The notes below the pieces were generated by a model that searched no databases, was not told the origin of the DNA, and worked only from the letters and a program-made list of their open reading frames with translations. This document shows positions 11,550-19,107 of a DNA stretch of 38,059 nt, one piece after another. The stretch lies in contig PHCH01000070.1 of the NCBI GenBank assembly GCA_002840785.1, forward strand, positions 1-38,059, given 5' to 3'. Made by a program: the position numbers and the translations under genes. The stretch's first letter is position 1, and each line of letters opens with the position of its first letter. Source of the DNA: Betaproteobacteria bacterium HGW-Betaproteobacteria-4. Lineage in GTDB: Bacteria > Pseudomonadota > Gammaproteobacteria > Burkholderiales > Rhodocyclaceae.

Positions 11550-11926
11550 ACGCCATCTGTCTCGTCGCCGGCCTGCTCATCGCGCCGCTCGGCGAGACGG
11601 TCACGCTGCGGTGGACGCATTCGGTCCAGAAAACCCTGTGGGCGGAAGACTACCGCCTGCAGGGCAATGCCCTGAAGCTGACCTCGGCCCGCGTGCAAGG
11701 CACCGGCGCCGGCATGGAACCGCCGCTTGATGCGGTCTACCGGGCCGGCGCCTGGCATTACACGCCGCCGTTGCCGCCGCTGCCGGCGGTGACGCTGCGG
11801 CATTCGCCCTATGTTGCCCCGTACACCGTCTGCGCCGGGGCCGACTGCCGGCCGATGCCGGCCTGGCTGCCCGGTCTGCCGGCCGATGCCCTGGTTTCGC
11901 TGCAACCATGCCCGCCGTCACCCTGA
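11546..11926 (+). CDS. DUF1850 domain-containing protein
   Basis: This short protein (126 residues) has the DUF1850 pattern: a hydrophobic start, then FTLRWTHS-type sequence (here VTLRWTHSVQKTLWAEDYRL) and GAGMEPP. DUF1850 genes are commonly found beside TAXI-TRAP permeases, and the ATGA overlap with the permease here supports a joint role. The molecular function is unknown. The N-terminus may be a signal peptide or membrane anchor (AICLVAGLLIAPLG). It lies just before the sensor kinase. Confidence 0.82.
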   Translation: MNAICLVAGLLIAPLGETVTLRWTHSVQKTLWAEDYRLQGNALKLTSARVQGTGAGMEPPLDAVYRAGAWHYTPPLPPLPAVTLRHSPYVAPYTVCAGADCRPMPAWLPGLPADALVSLQPCPPSP

Positions 11927-11964
11927 CCCTGCCGGCCGCCGCCAAAAGTGGTTACGATGCGCCG

Positions 11965-13773
11965 ATGGGCCGTGCCGCTTTTTCATCCCGAACCTGGTTG
12001 CTGACCTCGGCAGCGGCCGTTGCCTGCCTGCTGATCGGCCTGCTCGGCTATCAATTGCTGCTCGGCGCCTATCTCGCGCACGAACGGCAAGCGGCGACGC
12101 AGCGCCTCGATGCCTTCGCGCTGTCGCTGGAAGCGACGCTGAACCGCCACGAATCGCTGCCCGGCCTGCTCGCCCTCGAGCCGTCGCTGGCCGCGCTGCT
12201 CCGCGAGCCGCGCAATGCGCAGCGGATCGCCGCCGCCAACGCCTACCTGGAGGCCGCCCAGCAAGGCGCCGCAGTTTCCGCCACCTACCTGATCGACGCC
12301 GAGGGGATGACCCTGGCCGCCAGCAACTGGCGCCAGCCGCGCAGTTTCGTCGGCCACAACTACGCCTTCCGCCCCTATTTCACCGACGCCGTCGCCCATG
12401 GACTCGGCCGCTTCTACGGCGTCGGCGTCACCACCGGCGAACCCGGCTACTTCCTTGCTGCGCCGGTCCGCGAGCAGGGCCGGGTGCTCGGCGTCGTCGT
12501 CCTCAAGGTCGGCCTCGAGGCCATGGAACAGGCCATGGCCGGGGCCGGCGACACGCTGCTGCTGGCCGACGCCGACGGCATCGTCTTCCTGTCCTCCGAA
12601 CGCCGCCTGCGCTACCGGTCGCTGGCCCCTTTGCCGGCCGACGTCACGGCCCGCCTGGCGGCGACCCGGCAATACGGCAAGCCGACCATTCCGCTGCTGG
12701 CCGACCGGCCGCTCGATCTCGACGCGGTACGCCCGCTGCGCCTGGCCCTGCCCGACCAGCCGGCCCGCGAGCTGCTGCAGGTCACCCGCCCGGTCGGCAA
12801 CCTCGGCTGGCGCGTCGTCCAGCTCGGCCGGCCCGACGAAGCCCGCGGCGCGGCGTTTTCCGGGGCGCTGGCGGTGGCGCTGGCGGCCGCCTTCGCCATG
12901 GGTGTCGCCGCCCACCTGCGCCATCGCCGCCACCGGCGCGAGGAACTGCGGCGCATCCACGCCGAACTCGAACAGCGGATCGCCGAACGCACCGCCGACC
13001 TGACCGACAAGATCGCCGAATTGCAGCGCACCGAAGCGATTCTTCACGAGACCCGCGACACCGCCGTGCAGGCCGGCAAGCTGGCCGTGCTCGGCCAGTT
13101 GGCGGCCGGCATCAGCCACGAGCTGAACCAGCCGCTGGCCGCGCTGCAGACCTTCGCCGACAACGCCGCCGCCCTGCTCGCCCGCGGTCGACACGACGAA
13201 GTCGGCGAAAACCTGCAGATGATCCGCGAACTGATCGGCCGCACCGGGCGCATCGTGCGCCAGCTCAAGACCTTTGCCCGCAAGGAGGCGGCGACGCCGC
13301 AGGCGGTGACCATCGCCACCGCCATCGAACACGCCCTGCTGCTGGTCGAGCCGCGCCGGCGCGACTACGGCGCCCGCATCGACGTCGCCCAGGACGATCC
13401 CGGCCTGGGTGTCGTCGCCGAGGCCGGGCGGCTCGAGCAGGTGCTGGTCAACCTGCTGCTCAACGGCCTCGACGCCATGCACGGGCTGCCCGAGCCGCGC
13501 CTCGAAATCACCGTTGCCCGCCTTGGCGCCCATGTCCGCCTGAGCGTGCGCGACCACGGGCCGGGCATCGCCGACGAGGTGCGCAGCCACCTGTTCGAAC
13601 CCTTCTACACGACCAAGCCGGCCAGCGAGGGCCTCGGCCTCGGCCTGGCCATTTCGCTGGCCATCGTCGAGAGCTACGGTGGCACACTACGTACCGACAA
13701 CGCGGCCGACGGCGGCGCCGTGTTCGAGTTGCTGCTTCCGGCCGCCGACAACGAGGACAACAATGGCCGATGA
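11965..13773 (+). CDS. Sensor histidine kinase, DctB family
   Basis: This is an inner-membrane sensor kinase that probably detects the TRAP substrate and phosphorylates the response regulator encoded next. A first membrane segment (WLLTSAAAVACLLIGLLGY) is followed by a periplasmic double Cache region of about 270 residues, with motifs as in DctB (YLIDAEGMTLAASNW, GHNYAFRPYF, GVGVTTGEPGYFLA). A second membrane segment lies near residue 300 (ALAVALAAAFAMGVAAHL), then a coiled coil and the kinase core: H-box GISHELNQPLA with H385, N-box EQVLVNLLLNGLDAM, and G-boxes DHGPGIAD and GLGLGLA. I chose ATG 11965; an upstream ATG at 11908 would overlap DUF1850 but adds a non-hydrophobic extension. It overlaps the regulator gene by 11 bases. 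Confidence 0.92.
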   Translation: MGRAAFSSRTWLLTSAAAVACLLIGLLGYQLLLGAYLAHERQAATQRLDAFALSLEATLNRHESLPGLLALEPSLAALLREPRNAQRIAAANAYLEAAQQGAAVSATYLIDAEGMTLAASNWRQPRSFVGHNYAFRPYFTDAVAHGLGRFYGVGVTTGEPGYFLAAPVREQGRVLGVVVLKVGLEAMEQAMAGAGDTLLLADADGIVFLSSERRLRYRSLAPLPADVTARLAATRQYGKPTIPLLADRPLDLDAVRPLRLALPDQPARELLQVTRPVGNLGWRVVQLGRPDEARGAAFSGALAVALAAAFAMGVAAHLRHRRHRREELRRIHAELEQRIAERTADLTDKIAELQRTEAILHETRDTAVQAGKLAVLGQLAAGISHELNQPLAALQTFADNAAALLARGRHDEVGENLQMIRELIGRTGRIVRQLKTFARKEAATPQAVTIATAIEHALLLVEPRRRDYGARIDVAQDDPGLGVVAEAGRLEQVLVNLLLNGLDAMHGLPEPRLEITVARLGAHVRLSVRDHGPGIADEVRSHLFEPFYTTKPASEGLGLGLAISLAIVESYGGTLRTDNAADGGAVFELLLPAADNEDNNGR

Positions 13774-15118
13774 ATCCGGGCAAGCGGCGACGCTGCCGGT
13801 CTTCCTGGTCGAGGACGACAGCGCCGTGCGCAAGGGTTGCGAACAGGCGCTGGCGATTGCCGACATCGCCGTGCGCGGCTTTGCCGACGCCGAAACCATG
13901 CTCGCCGCGCTGGCCACCAGCCGGCCGGCGTTGGTGGTGAGCGACATCCGCCTGCCCGGCCGCGACGGCATGGCGCTGCTGCGCGAACTGCGCCAGTTCG
14001 ACCGCGACCTGCCGGTGCTGCTGGTCACCGGCCACGGCGACGTGGCCATGGCCGTCGAGGCGATGCGCGAGGGAGCCCACGATTTCATCGAAAAGCCCTT
14101 CCCGTCCGAACGCCTGATCGCCGCGGTACGCAGCGCCCTGGACAAGCGCGCCTTGCTGCTCGAAAACCGCCAGCTCAAGGAACGCCTTCACGCCGCCGGG
14201 CTCGACGCGCTGATCGGCGAAACGCCGGCCATGCAGGCCATCCGCCAGATGATCGCGGCCCTCGCGCCGACCGGCGTGGACATCCTGATCAACGGCGAAA
14301 CCGGCTGCGGCAAGGAAGTCGTCGCCCGCGCCATCCACGACGCCAGCGGCCGGCGCGGCGCCTTTGTCGCGGTCAACTGCGCGGCGCTGCCGGAAAGCGT
14401 CTTCGAAAGCGAACTCTTCGGCCATGAGGCGGGCGCCTTCACCGGCGCCGGCAAGCGTCGCGTCGGGCGCATCGAGCATGCCGGCGGCGGCACGCTGTTT
14501 CTCGACGAGATCGAGTCGATGCCGCTGGCCCTCCAGGTCAAGCTACTGCGCGTCCTCCAGGAACGCAGCGTCGAACGCCTGGGCAGCAACCAGAGCATTC
14601 CCGTCGATTGCCGCGTCGTCGCCGCCAGCAAGGCCGACCTCAAGGCGCTGGCCGACGCCGGCCAGTTCCGCGCTGACATCTACTATCGGCTCAACGTCGT
14701 CAGCATCGACCTGCCGCCGCTGCGCGAAAGACGCGCCGACATCCCGCTGCTCATCGCCGCCTTCCTGCAGGAAGCGGCGCAACGCTACCAGCGCCCGCTG
14801 GCGAGCTGGACGCCGGCCGACCTCGCCCGCTGGCAGGCCCACGACTGGCCGGGCAACGTGCGCGAATTGAAGAATGTCGCCAACCGCTGGGCGCTCGGCC
14901 TGGCCGACGGGTTGGCCGCGTCGGCGGCCGGCGATGGGCCGGGCACGTCGCTGAGCGCCCAGGTCGACGCGGCCGAACGGCAGGCCATCGAAGCCGCCCT
15001 GCGCGCCCACGCCGGCAACGTCGCCCAGGCGGCGGAAGCGCTGCAGGTGCCGAAGAAGACGCTGTACGACAAACTGGCCCGGCACGGCATCAGCGCCGAA
15101 CAGTTCAGGGAACATTAG
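13763..15118 (+). CDS. Sigma-54-dependent response regulator, DctD/NtrC family
   Basis: This 451-residue cytoplasmic activator is the partner of the preceding kinase. The receiver domain carries the phosphorylation site D61 ([12 protein letters not shown]). The central AAA+ domain is intact, with Walker A GETGCGKE at 178-185, the sigma-54 contact loop GAFTGA at 224-229 and Walker [12 protein letters not shown]. The C-terminal Fis-type helix-turn-helix ([22 protein letters not shown]) binds DNA. It should activate the -24/-12 promoter at 8531, giving a positive loop in which the operon encodes its own activator. Start ATG 13763 was chosen because it directly precedes the receiver and overlaps the kinase end by 11 bases, typical for this pair. 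Confidence 0.95.
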   Translation: MADESGQAATLPVFLVEDDSAVRKGCEQALAIADIAVRGFADAETMLAALATSRPALVVSDIRLPGRDGMALLRELRQFDRDLPVLLVTGHGDVAMAVEAMREGAHDFIEKPFPSERLIAAVRSALDKRALLLENRQLKERLHAAGLDALIGETPAMQAIRQMIAALAPTGVDILINGETGCGKEVVARAIHDASGRRGAFVAVNCAALPESVFESELFGHEAGAFTGAGKRRVGRIEHAGGGTLFLDEIESMPLALQVKLLRVLQERSVERLGSNQSIPVDCRVVAASKADLKALADAGQFRADIYYRLNVVSIDLPPLRERRADIPLLIAAFLQEAAQRYQRPLASWTPADLARWQAHDWPGNVRELKNVANRWALGLADGLAASAAGDGPGTSLSAQVDAAERQAIEAALRAHAGNVAQAAEALQVPKKTLYDKLARHGISAEQFREH

Positions 15119-15171
15119 AACGGCGTTCCGCCAGGCCGCCACAAAGCCGGAAAATCGACGAAAATTCGGCC

Positions 15172-16162
15172 ATGCATCCCGAACTCAACGTCGATCTCAG
15201 CCGCCTCAACACGCTCGCCCTGCCCGGCAAGGCTGCCGCGTACCAAAAAATCACTACGCCAGCGCAACTGTCCGCCCCCGAACTGGCCGGCCACCAGCGT
15301 TTCATTCTCGGCGGCGGCAGCAACCTGGTGCTGACCGGCGATTTCGACGGCCTCGTCCTGCACATGGCCATTCCCGGCAGGCGCCTGGTGAAGGAAGACG
15401 GCGAGGCTTTCTACATCGAGGCCGGGGCCGGCGAGAACTGGCATGACTTCGTGCAATGGACCGTGCAGCAGGGCTGGCCGGGGCTGGAAAACCTGAGCCT
15501 GATCCCCGGCACGGTGGGCGCCGCGCCGATCCAGAACATCGGCGCCTACGGGCTGGAAGTCGGCGAGTGCTTCCATTCGCTGACGACCTGGGATTTTGAA
15601 AAACGGGCATTTTTTCCGGTTGACCGTAGCAATTGCCGATTCGCCTACCGTGACAGCGTTTTCAAGCAGGAAGGCTGGCATTTGAGCGGGCGGATGGCGA
15701 TCACCTCGGTGGTTTTCCGGCTGCCCAAGGCGTGGACGCCCAACCTGCGTTATGCCGACGTGAATCAGGAACTGGCGGCGCAAGAAATCGCCACGCCAAC
15801 GGCGCAGGATATCGCCAAGGCGATCGTCGCCGTCCGCCAGCGCAAGTTGCCGGACCCGGCGATCATTCCGAACACAGGCAGTTTTTTCCACAATCCGGTC
15901 GTCGCTGCGGCACAGGCTGCAGCGCTGGCCGCCGATTTCCCGACGCTGCCGTGCTATCCGCAGGCGGACGGCCGGGTCAAGCTGGCGGCCGGCTGGCTCA
16001 TCGAGCAGGCCGGCTGGAAGGGCAAGGATCTCGGCCCGGTCGGCATGTATGAAAAACAGGCGCTGGTGCTGGTCAATCGCGCAGCGGACGATGGCCGCCG
16101 TGCAGGCCGACGTGCAAGCCCGCTTCGGCGTCGCCCTCACTCCCGAGCCGATTTTCCTGTAA
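15172..16162 (+). pseudogene. murB: UDP-N-acetylenolpyruvoylglucosamine reductase MurB, frameshifted near the 3' end
   Basis: MurB reduces UDP-GlcNAc-enolpyruvate to UDP-MurNAc with FAD and NADPH, an essential step of peptidoglycan synthesis. FAD-binding motifs GGGSNLVL and [17 protein letters not shown], the catalytic RFAYRDS arginine and the proton-donor serine in NTGSFFHNP are all present. After LVNR (about 16080) the frame runs into an unrelated arginine-rich tail to 16302. The proper ending, [23 protein letters not shown], lies in another frame and stops at 16160-16162; its LTPE holds the catalytic glutamate (E. coli E325). About 8-10 codons appear to be missing at the junction. Since the enzyme is essential, an assembly error is likely. 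The true 3' end overlaps the convergent amidase gene by 26 bases. Confidence 0.9.
15593..15633 (-). repeat. Dispersed uptake-signal-like element, copy 3
   Basis: On the minus strand the core matches ATTGCTACGGTCAACCGG exactly, followed by AAAAAAT and TTTTTCAAAAT. It lies inside murB, opposite to the gene, coding for FFPVDRSN just before the catalytic RFAYRDS segment. Confidence 0.88.
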
Positions 16163-16850
16163 CGAACAGGCAGGCGGCGATGCCGGTGGCCAGCGCATCG
16201 GCCATGCGGGCCTGCCGTTCGGGGTCGGCCAGCTCGAGTTCTTCGTCGCGGTGCTTGATGACGCCGGCCTCGAAAAGCACGGCCGGCAGCGTCGTCCGGT
16301 AGAGCACGACGAGATTGTCGTAATACCAGACGCCGTTTTCGGCGTCGGCCGCCAGATGCTTGCGACCATGCCAGGCGGACGGCACAAAACCGGCCCGACG
16401 CAACATGGCGCCCATGCTCGAGGCGCAGAGCAGGCTGGTTTCCAGGTCGGGGTTCTGCGCCGACACGAAAATCCCGTAGCCGCGCTTGACCTCGGTGTAA
16501 GTCTGCTCCGTGCCTTGCCAGAGCCACGGCTTGAGCCAGGATTCGTCGATCGAATCGTGGTGGATGGAAATGAAAAAATCGCTGCCCGCCGCCTGCGCCG
16601 GGCGGGCCGCCAGGCTGCCGATGTCGCCGGCAAAATTGACCTCGCGCACGGACTCGCCGCGACCGCGCATGATGCCGGCGAGCACCCCGGCAAATTCGCG
16701 GTTGAAGGCGAATTCCGGACGGCCGCGCGCACTCGTCGCGCCGCCATCGAGGCCGCCGTGCCCGACATCGACGGCAACCAGCGGCGGCGCAGCGATTGCT
16801 ACGGTCAACCGGAAAAAAAGGGCAAAAATGAAATGGCGCTTGCGGATCAT
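16137..16850 (-). CDS. N-acetylmuramoyl-L-alanine amidase (Amidase_3 family)
   Basis: This 237-residue zinc enzyme cleaves the bond between MurNAc and the stem peptide of peptidoglycan in the periplasm. Zinc ligands are visible as H31 (VDVGHGG), E52 (FNREFA) and H97 (SIHHDS), with the catalytic glutamate in LFEAGVI near the C-terminus. The protein consists of a signal peptide plus the catalytic domain only, without the AMIN domain of AmiC. I start it at ATG 16850, which gives a positively charged n-region (MIRKRH) and hydrophobic segment; the frame continues upstream to 17003 but would then overlap the divergent gene at 16960. The hydrophobic segment FFRLTVAIA is encoded by a copy of the dispersed element. 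Its 3' end overlaps murB. Confidence 0.9.
   Translation of the reverse strand: MIRKRHFIFALFFRLTVAIAAPPLVAVDVGHGGLDGGATSARGRPEFAFNREFAGVLAGIMRGRGESVREVNFAGDIGSLAARPAQAAGSDFFISIHHDSIDESWLKPWLWQGTEQTYTEVKRGYGIFVSAQNPDLETSLLCASSMGAMLRRAGFVPSAWHGRKHLAADAENGVWYYDNLVVLYRTTLPAVLFEAGVIKHRDEELELADPERQARMADALATGIAACLFVTGKSARE
16795..16835 (+). repeat. Dispersed uptake-signal-like element, copy 4
   Basis: The core is an exact ATTGCTACGGTCAACCGG followed by seven A, GGGC and AAAAATGAAAT, the best-formed copy. It lies inside the amidase gene in antisense and encodes part of the signal peptide. Confidence 0.9.
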
Positions 16851-16959
16851 CGGCCGATTATCGCCGCAACTCGCCGCCAGCGCCGCAAAAGGCGGCCGGG
16901 CAATGGATCGCCCGGCGCTATTTGCGCTATAGTTTCCGGCCAGCCAAGGGACGACAACG

Positions 16960-17529
16960 ATGAGTGACGAGACTATCCAACCGCGGGGCACCAGCGCCCA
17001 CATGCCCGATCTGAACTGGAGTCAGGTCCGCGAAACCGTGCTCATGCTCGAACTCGCCGCCGTCCAGATCGAATCGGCCATGAAGGACAGCGACGCCTCG
17101 GTCGAGGTGCTGACCGACTCGTTCACCACCATGGCCAGCTACATGCGGACCATTTCCGATACCGTGCAGACCCTGCCCGACGACGGCGCCGTCGGCCTCG
17201 CCAAGCAAAACCTGAGCGGCGTCTCCGAGCACGTTTCCGGCATGGTGCACCAGGCCATCATCGCCTTCCAGTTCTACGACAAACTGGTCCAGCGCCTGGC
17301 CCACGTCGGCATCAGCCTGGGCGATCTGAGCGATCTGGTGGCTGACAGCCGGCGCCTGTTCAACCCCAGCGAATGGTGTTCCCTGCAGAACAGGATCCGC
17401 ACCAAATACACCACGCGCGAGGAAATCGCCATGTTCGAAGCCGTCATGCAGGGCATGCCGGTACAGCAAGCCGTCGACAAGTTCATGGCCGACATGAAGG
17501 AAAAGAACGACGACATCGAACTTTTCTGA
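16960..17529 (+). CDS. Divergent CheZ-like protein (putative chemotaxis phosphatase)
   Basis: I do not recognise this 189-residue protein with certainty. It is predicted to be largely helical, without signal peptide or membrane segment. In a long helix it has FQFYDKLVQRL, where D107 and Q111 have the same D-x3-Q spacing as the catalytic D143/Q147 (QDLTGQ) of E. coli CheZ. It ends in an acidic/hydrophobic tail NDDIELF, like the CheY-binding tail of CheZ (DDLLDSLGF). CheZ removes phosphate from CheY-P. The next gene encodes an Hpt phosphotransfer domain, which fits a phosphorelay setting. A -10-like TATAGT lies at 16928-16933. The CheZ reading is inference from motif and context; it could be a structural helical-bundle protein. 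Confidence 0.5.
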   Translation: MSDETIQPRGTSAHMPDLNWSQVRETVLMLELAAVQIESAMKDSDASVEVLTDSFTTMASYMRTISDTVQTLPDDGAVGLAKQNLSGVSEHVSGMVHQAIIAFQFYDKLVQRLAHVGISLGDLSDLVADSRRLFNPSEWCSLQNRIRTKYTTREEIAMFEAVMQGMPVQQAVDKFMADMKEKNDDIELF

Positions 17530-17546
17530 CGTGGGCAAATTTCCCG

Positions 17547-17575
17547 TTGAACGATGCGGGCGATGACGTTAACAT
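17547..17575 (+). promoter_or_regulatory. Candidate sigma-70 promoter before the Hpt gene
   Basis: TTGAAC (17547-17552) and TAACAT (17570-17575) have a 17-base spacer. This suggests that the Hpt gene can be transcribed separately from the CheZ-like gene. Confidence 0.45.
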
Positions 17576-17653
17576 GAAGCCATAAAACAAGGACAACCGG
17601 ATACCCGAAATGAATGCCATGGAAGCCCCCAGCCCTTGCCGGAGCGCCCGACC

Positions 17654-18028
17654 ATGACATCCGTCGACGGCCTGCCCGACCTGCCGGGCATCGATACGGC
17701 CGACGGCCTCAGGCGCATGCTGAACAAGCCGGCGCTATACGAAAAAATCCTGCGCGACTTTCACGCCCGCCTCATCGACGCGCCCCAGGTCATTCGCACG
17801 ATGCTGGCCGGCGGCGATTTCGCCAGCGCCGAACGACAGGCGCACAGCGCCAAGGGACTGGCCGGAACCATCGGTGCCCTGGACCTGCAAAATGCCGCCA
17901 TGGCACTCGAAAAAGTCCTGCACAACGGCGAAATGCCCTCCGAGACAGTATTCGCCCGGTTCGACCAGGAACTCAGAACGGTGATCGACGGCATCGCCGT
18001 CGGCTTCGATATCGGCCCGAGCAACTGA
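17654..18028 (+). CDS. Hpt (histidine phosphotransfer) domain protein
   Basis: This 124-residue protein is a four-helix Hpt domain that passes phosphate between receiver domains in a phosphorelay. The phosphorylated histidine is H64 in QAHSAKGLAGTIGA, the hallmark motif. The N-terminal part (LPDLPGIDTADGLRRMLNKPALYEKILRDFHARL) resembles the linker and start of Hpt domains that sit at the end of hybrid kinases or receiver-Hpt proteins. Start ATG 17654 overlaps the stop of a short upstream frame (17610-17657, MNAMEAPSP...); an in-frame TTG at 17636 is an alternative. The gene may have lost an N-terminal receiver. No cognate kinase is in the window. Confidence 0.82.
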   Translation: MTSVDGLPDLPGIDTADGLRRMLNKPALYEKILRDFHARLIDAPQVIRTMLAGGDFASAERQAHSAKGLAGTIGALDLQNAAMALEKVLHNGEMPSETVFARFDQELRTVIDGIAVGFDIGPSN

Positions 18029-18036
18029 GCCGCCGC

Positions 18037-18375
18037 TCAGAAGTCGGCCGCCGCTTCCCAGACGATATTCGCCTTCGGCCCGCCCTTGCCGGTGCGCTCC
18101 AGCATATCGATCAAGGGCCAGGCACGCTGGCTCATGGCGACGACCGGTTCCTTCTTTTTCCCCGTTTCATCGCGTTCGTCCTCGTCCGGCGGCGGAGGCG
18201 GCGCCTCGGCCCGTTTGACCGCCTCGCGCAGACTCTGCGCGGCTGGCGCCATCTCGGCCAGCGTAAAAGTGCCCCGTGCCGTCGTCGCCTTGCCGAGCGC
18301 CTGCAGCAATGGCCGCGCGGCCTCGGCGAACATCAGCAATTCACCCGTTTCACTGGAATAAAAGCGGACCAACAT
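18037..18375 (-). CDS. DUF1840 domain-containing protein
   Basis: This 112-residue cytoplasmic protein has the DUF1840 layout: it starts MLVRFYSSETGELLMF, has a proline/acid-rich linker (APPPPPDEDERDE) and ends in AMSQRAWPLIDMLERTGK...IVWEA. The family is confined to proteobacteria, mainly beta, and has no known function. A good ribosome binding site (AAAGGA) precedes the ATG. It is transcribed away from the methyltransferase-like gene, with about 80 bases of shared upstream region. Confidence 0.85.
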   Translation of the reverse strand: MLVRFYSSETGELLMFAEAARPLLQALGKATTARGTFTLAEMAPAAQSLREAVKRAEAPPPPPDEDERDETGKKKEPVVAMSQRAWPLIDMLERTGKGGPKANIVWEAAADF

Positions 18376-18456
18376 TGTTTTTCCTTTCCCTGCATGGGTT
18401 CCCGGTTGTCACGCCGCGCCGCCTTGGGCACAATGATCCGAAGGGAGACAAATATC

Positions 18457-19107
18457 ATGTCTGCAAATATTAACGCCAATTCCTTCGACACAGGCGCCGA
18501 CGACCTCGAGCGCTTTGCGCTGGAAGAATGCGTCAAGCGACACCGTGTGGATCAGCGCGTATCGGTCCTCATCCTCCCCGACAAACGCTGCGAAATGGCC
18601 ATCAAGTTTGCCCGCCTCGGGGCCCAGGTTATCGTCGCCGAACAAGCCGAGCTGAAAGCCGAAATCGAAGGCCGGATCCTGGCCGCCGGGCTGCGCGACG
18701 AAATCACCTTTGCCACCTGCACCCTGCCGGCCCTGCCCGACGAGCTCCCCGGCGAACCCTACGACATCGTGGTCGTTCGCCGCGGCCTGTGCAGCGTCCC
18801 CTATGAAGACGCTCGCCGCCTTGTCCGGCAAATGCTGCTCAAGCTCAAGATCGGCGGCAAACTCTACGTTTCCGTCCTCGGCCTGCACTCCGAACTGAGC
18901 GAAGGCTATGCCGCCAGCGAAGCCAATATCGACGAGCGCTTCAGCGAGCTTGCCCCGGCGCTCGCCGAAAAATACGGCATCCACGAACCGGTCTGCCTGT
19001 ATACCGAGCGCAACCTCTTCATGCTGCTGCTCGAAGCCGGGGCCAGTGTCCTGCGCACGCAGACGACCACCTACGGCAACGTCAAGGGCATCGCCGTTCG
19101 CGTCTGA
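18457..19107 (+). CDS. Methyltransferase-like Rossmann-fold protein
   Basis: This 216-residue protein resembles class I SAM-dependent methyltransferases in overall plan. A beta-alpha start (VSVLILPDKRCEMAIKFARLGAQVIVAEQ) ends in an acidic residue after strand 2, followed by a strand 4 region (YDIVVVRRGLCSVPYEDARRLVRQMLLKLKIGGKLYVSVLG), where a helix and GGKLYVSV correspond to motif III. However, the glycine-rich motif I (normally GxGxG) is replaced by LPDKRCE, so cofactor binding is uncertain. ATG 18457 has a ribosome binding site AAGGGAGA (18441-18448). The stop overlaps the ROK kinase start by one base (TGATG), so both are probably co-translated. The substrate is unknown. Confidence 0.6.
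   Translation: MSANINANSFDTGADDLERFALEECVKRHRVDQRVSVLILPDKRCEMAIKFARLGAQVIVAEQAELKAEIEGRILAAGLRDEITFATCTLPALPDELPGEPYDIVVVRRGLCSVPYEDARRLVRQMLLKLKIGGKLYVSVLGLHSELSEGYAASEANIDERFSELAPALAEKYGIHEPVCLYTERNLFMLLLEAGASVLRTQTTTYGNVKGIAVRV

Noticed and set aside
11811..13940. Long plus-strand frame of about 700 codons over the kinase gene
   Set aside because: Arginine/proline-rich shadow of the histidine kinase, which has complete motifs in its own frame.
17614..19107. Single 497-codon gene reaching from the Hpt region into the methyltransferase-like gene
   Set aside because: Its first half is the shadow of the Hpt and DUF1840 genes; a good ribosome binding site and ATG at 18457 mark the real gene.
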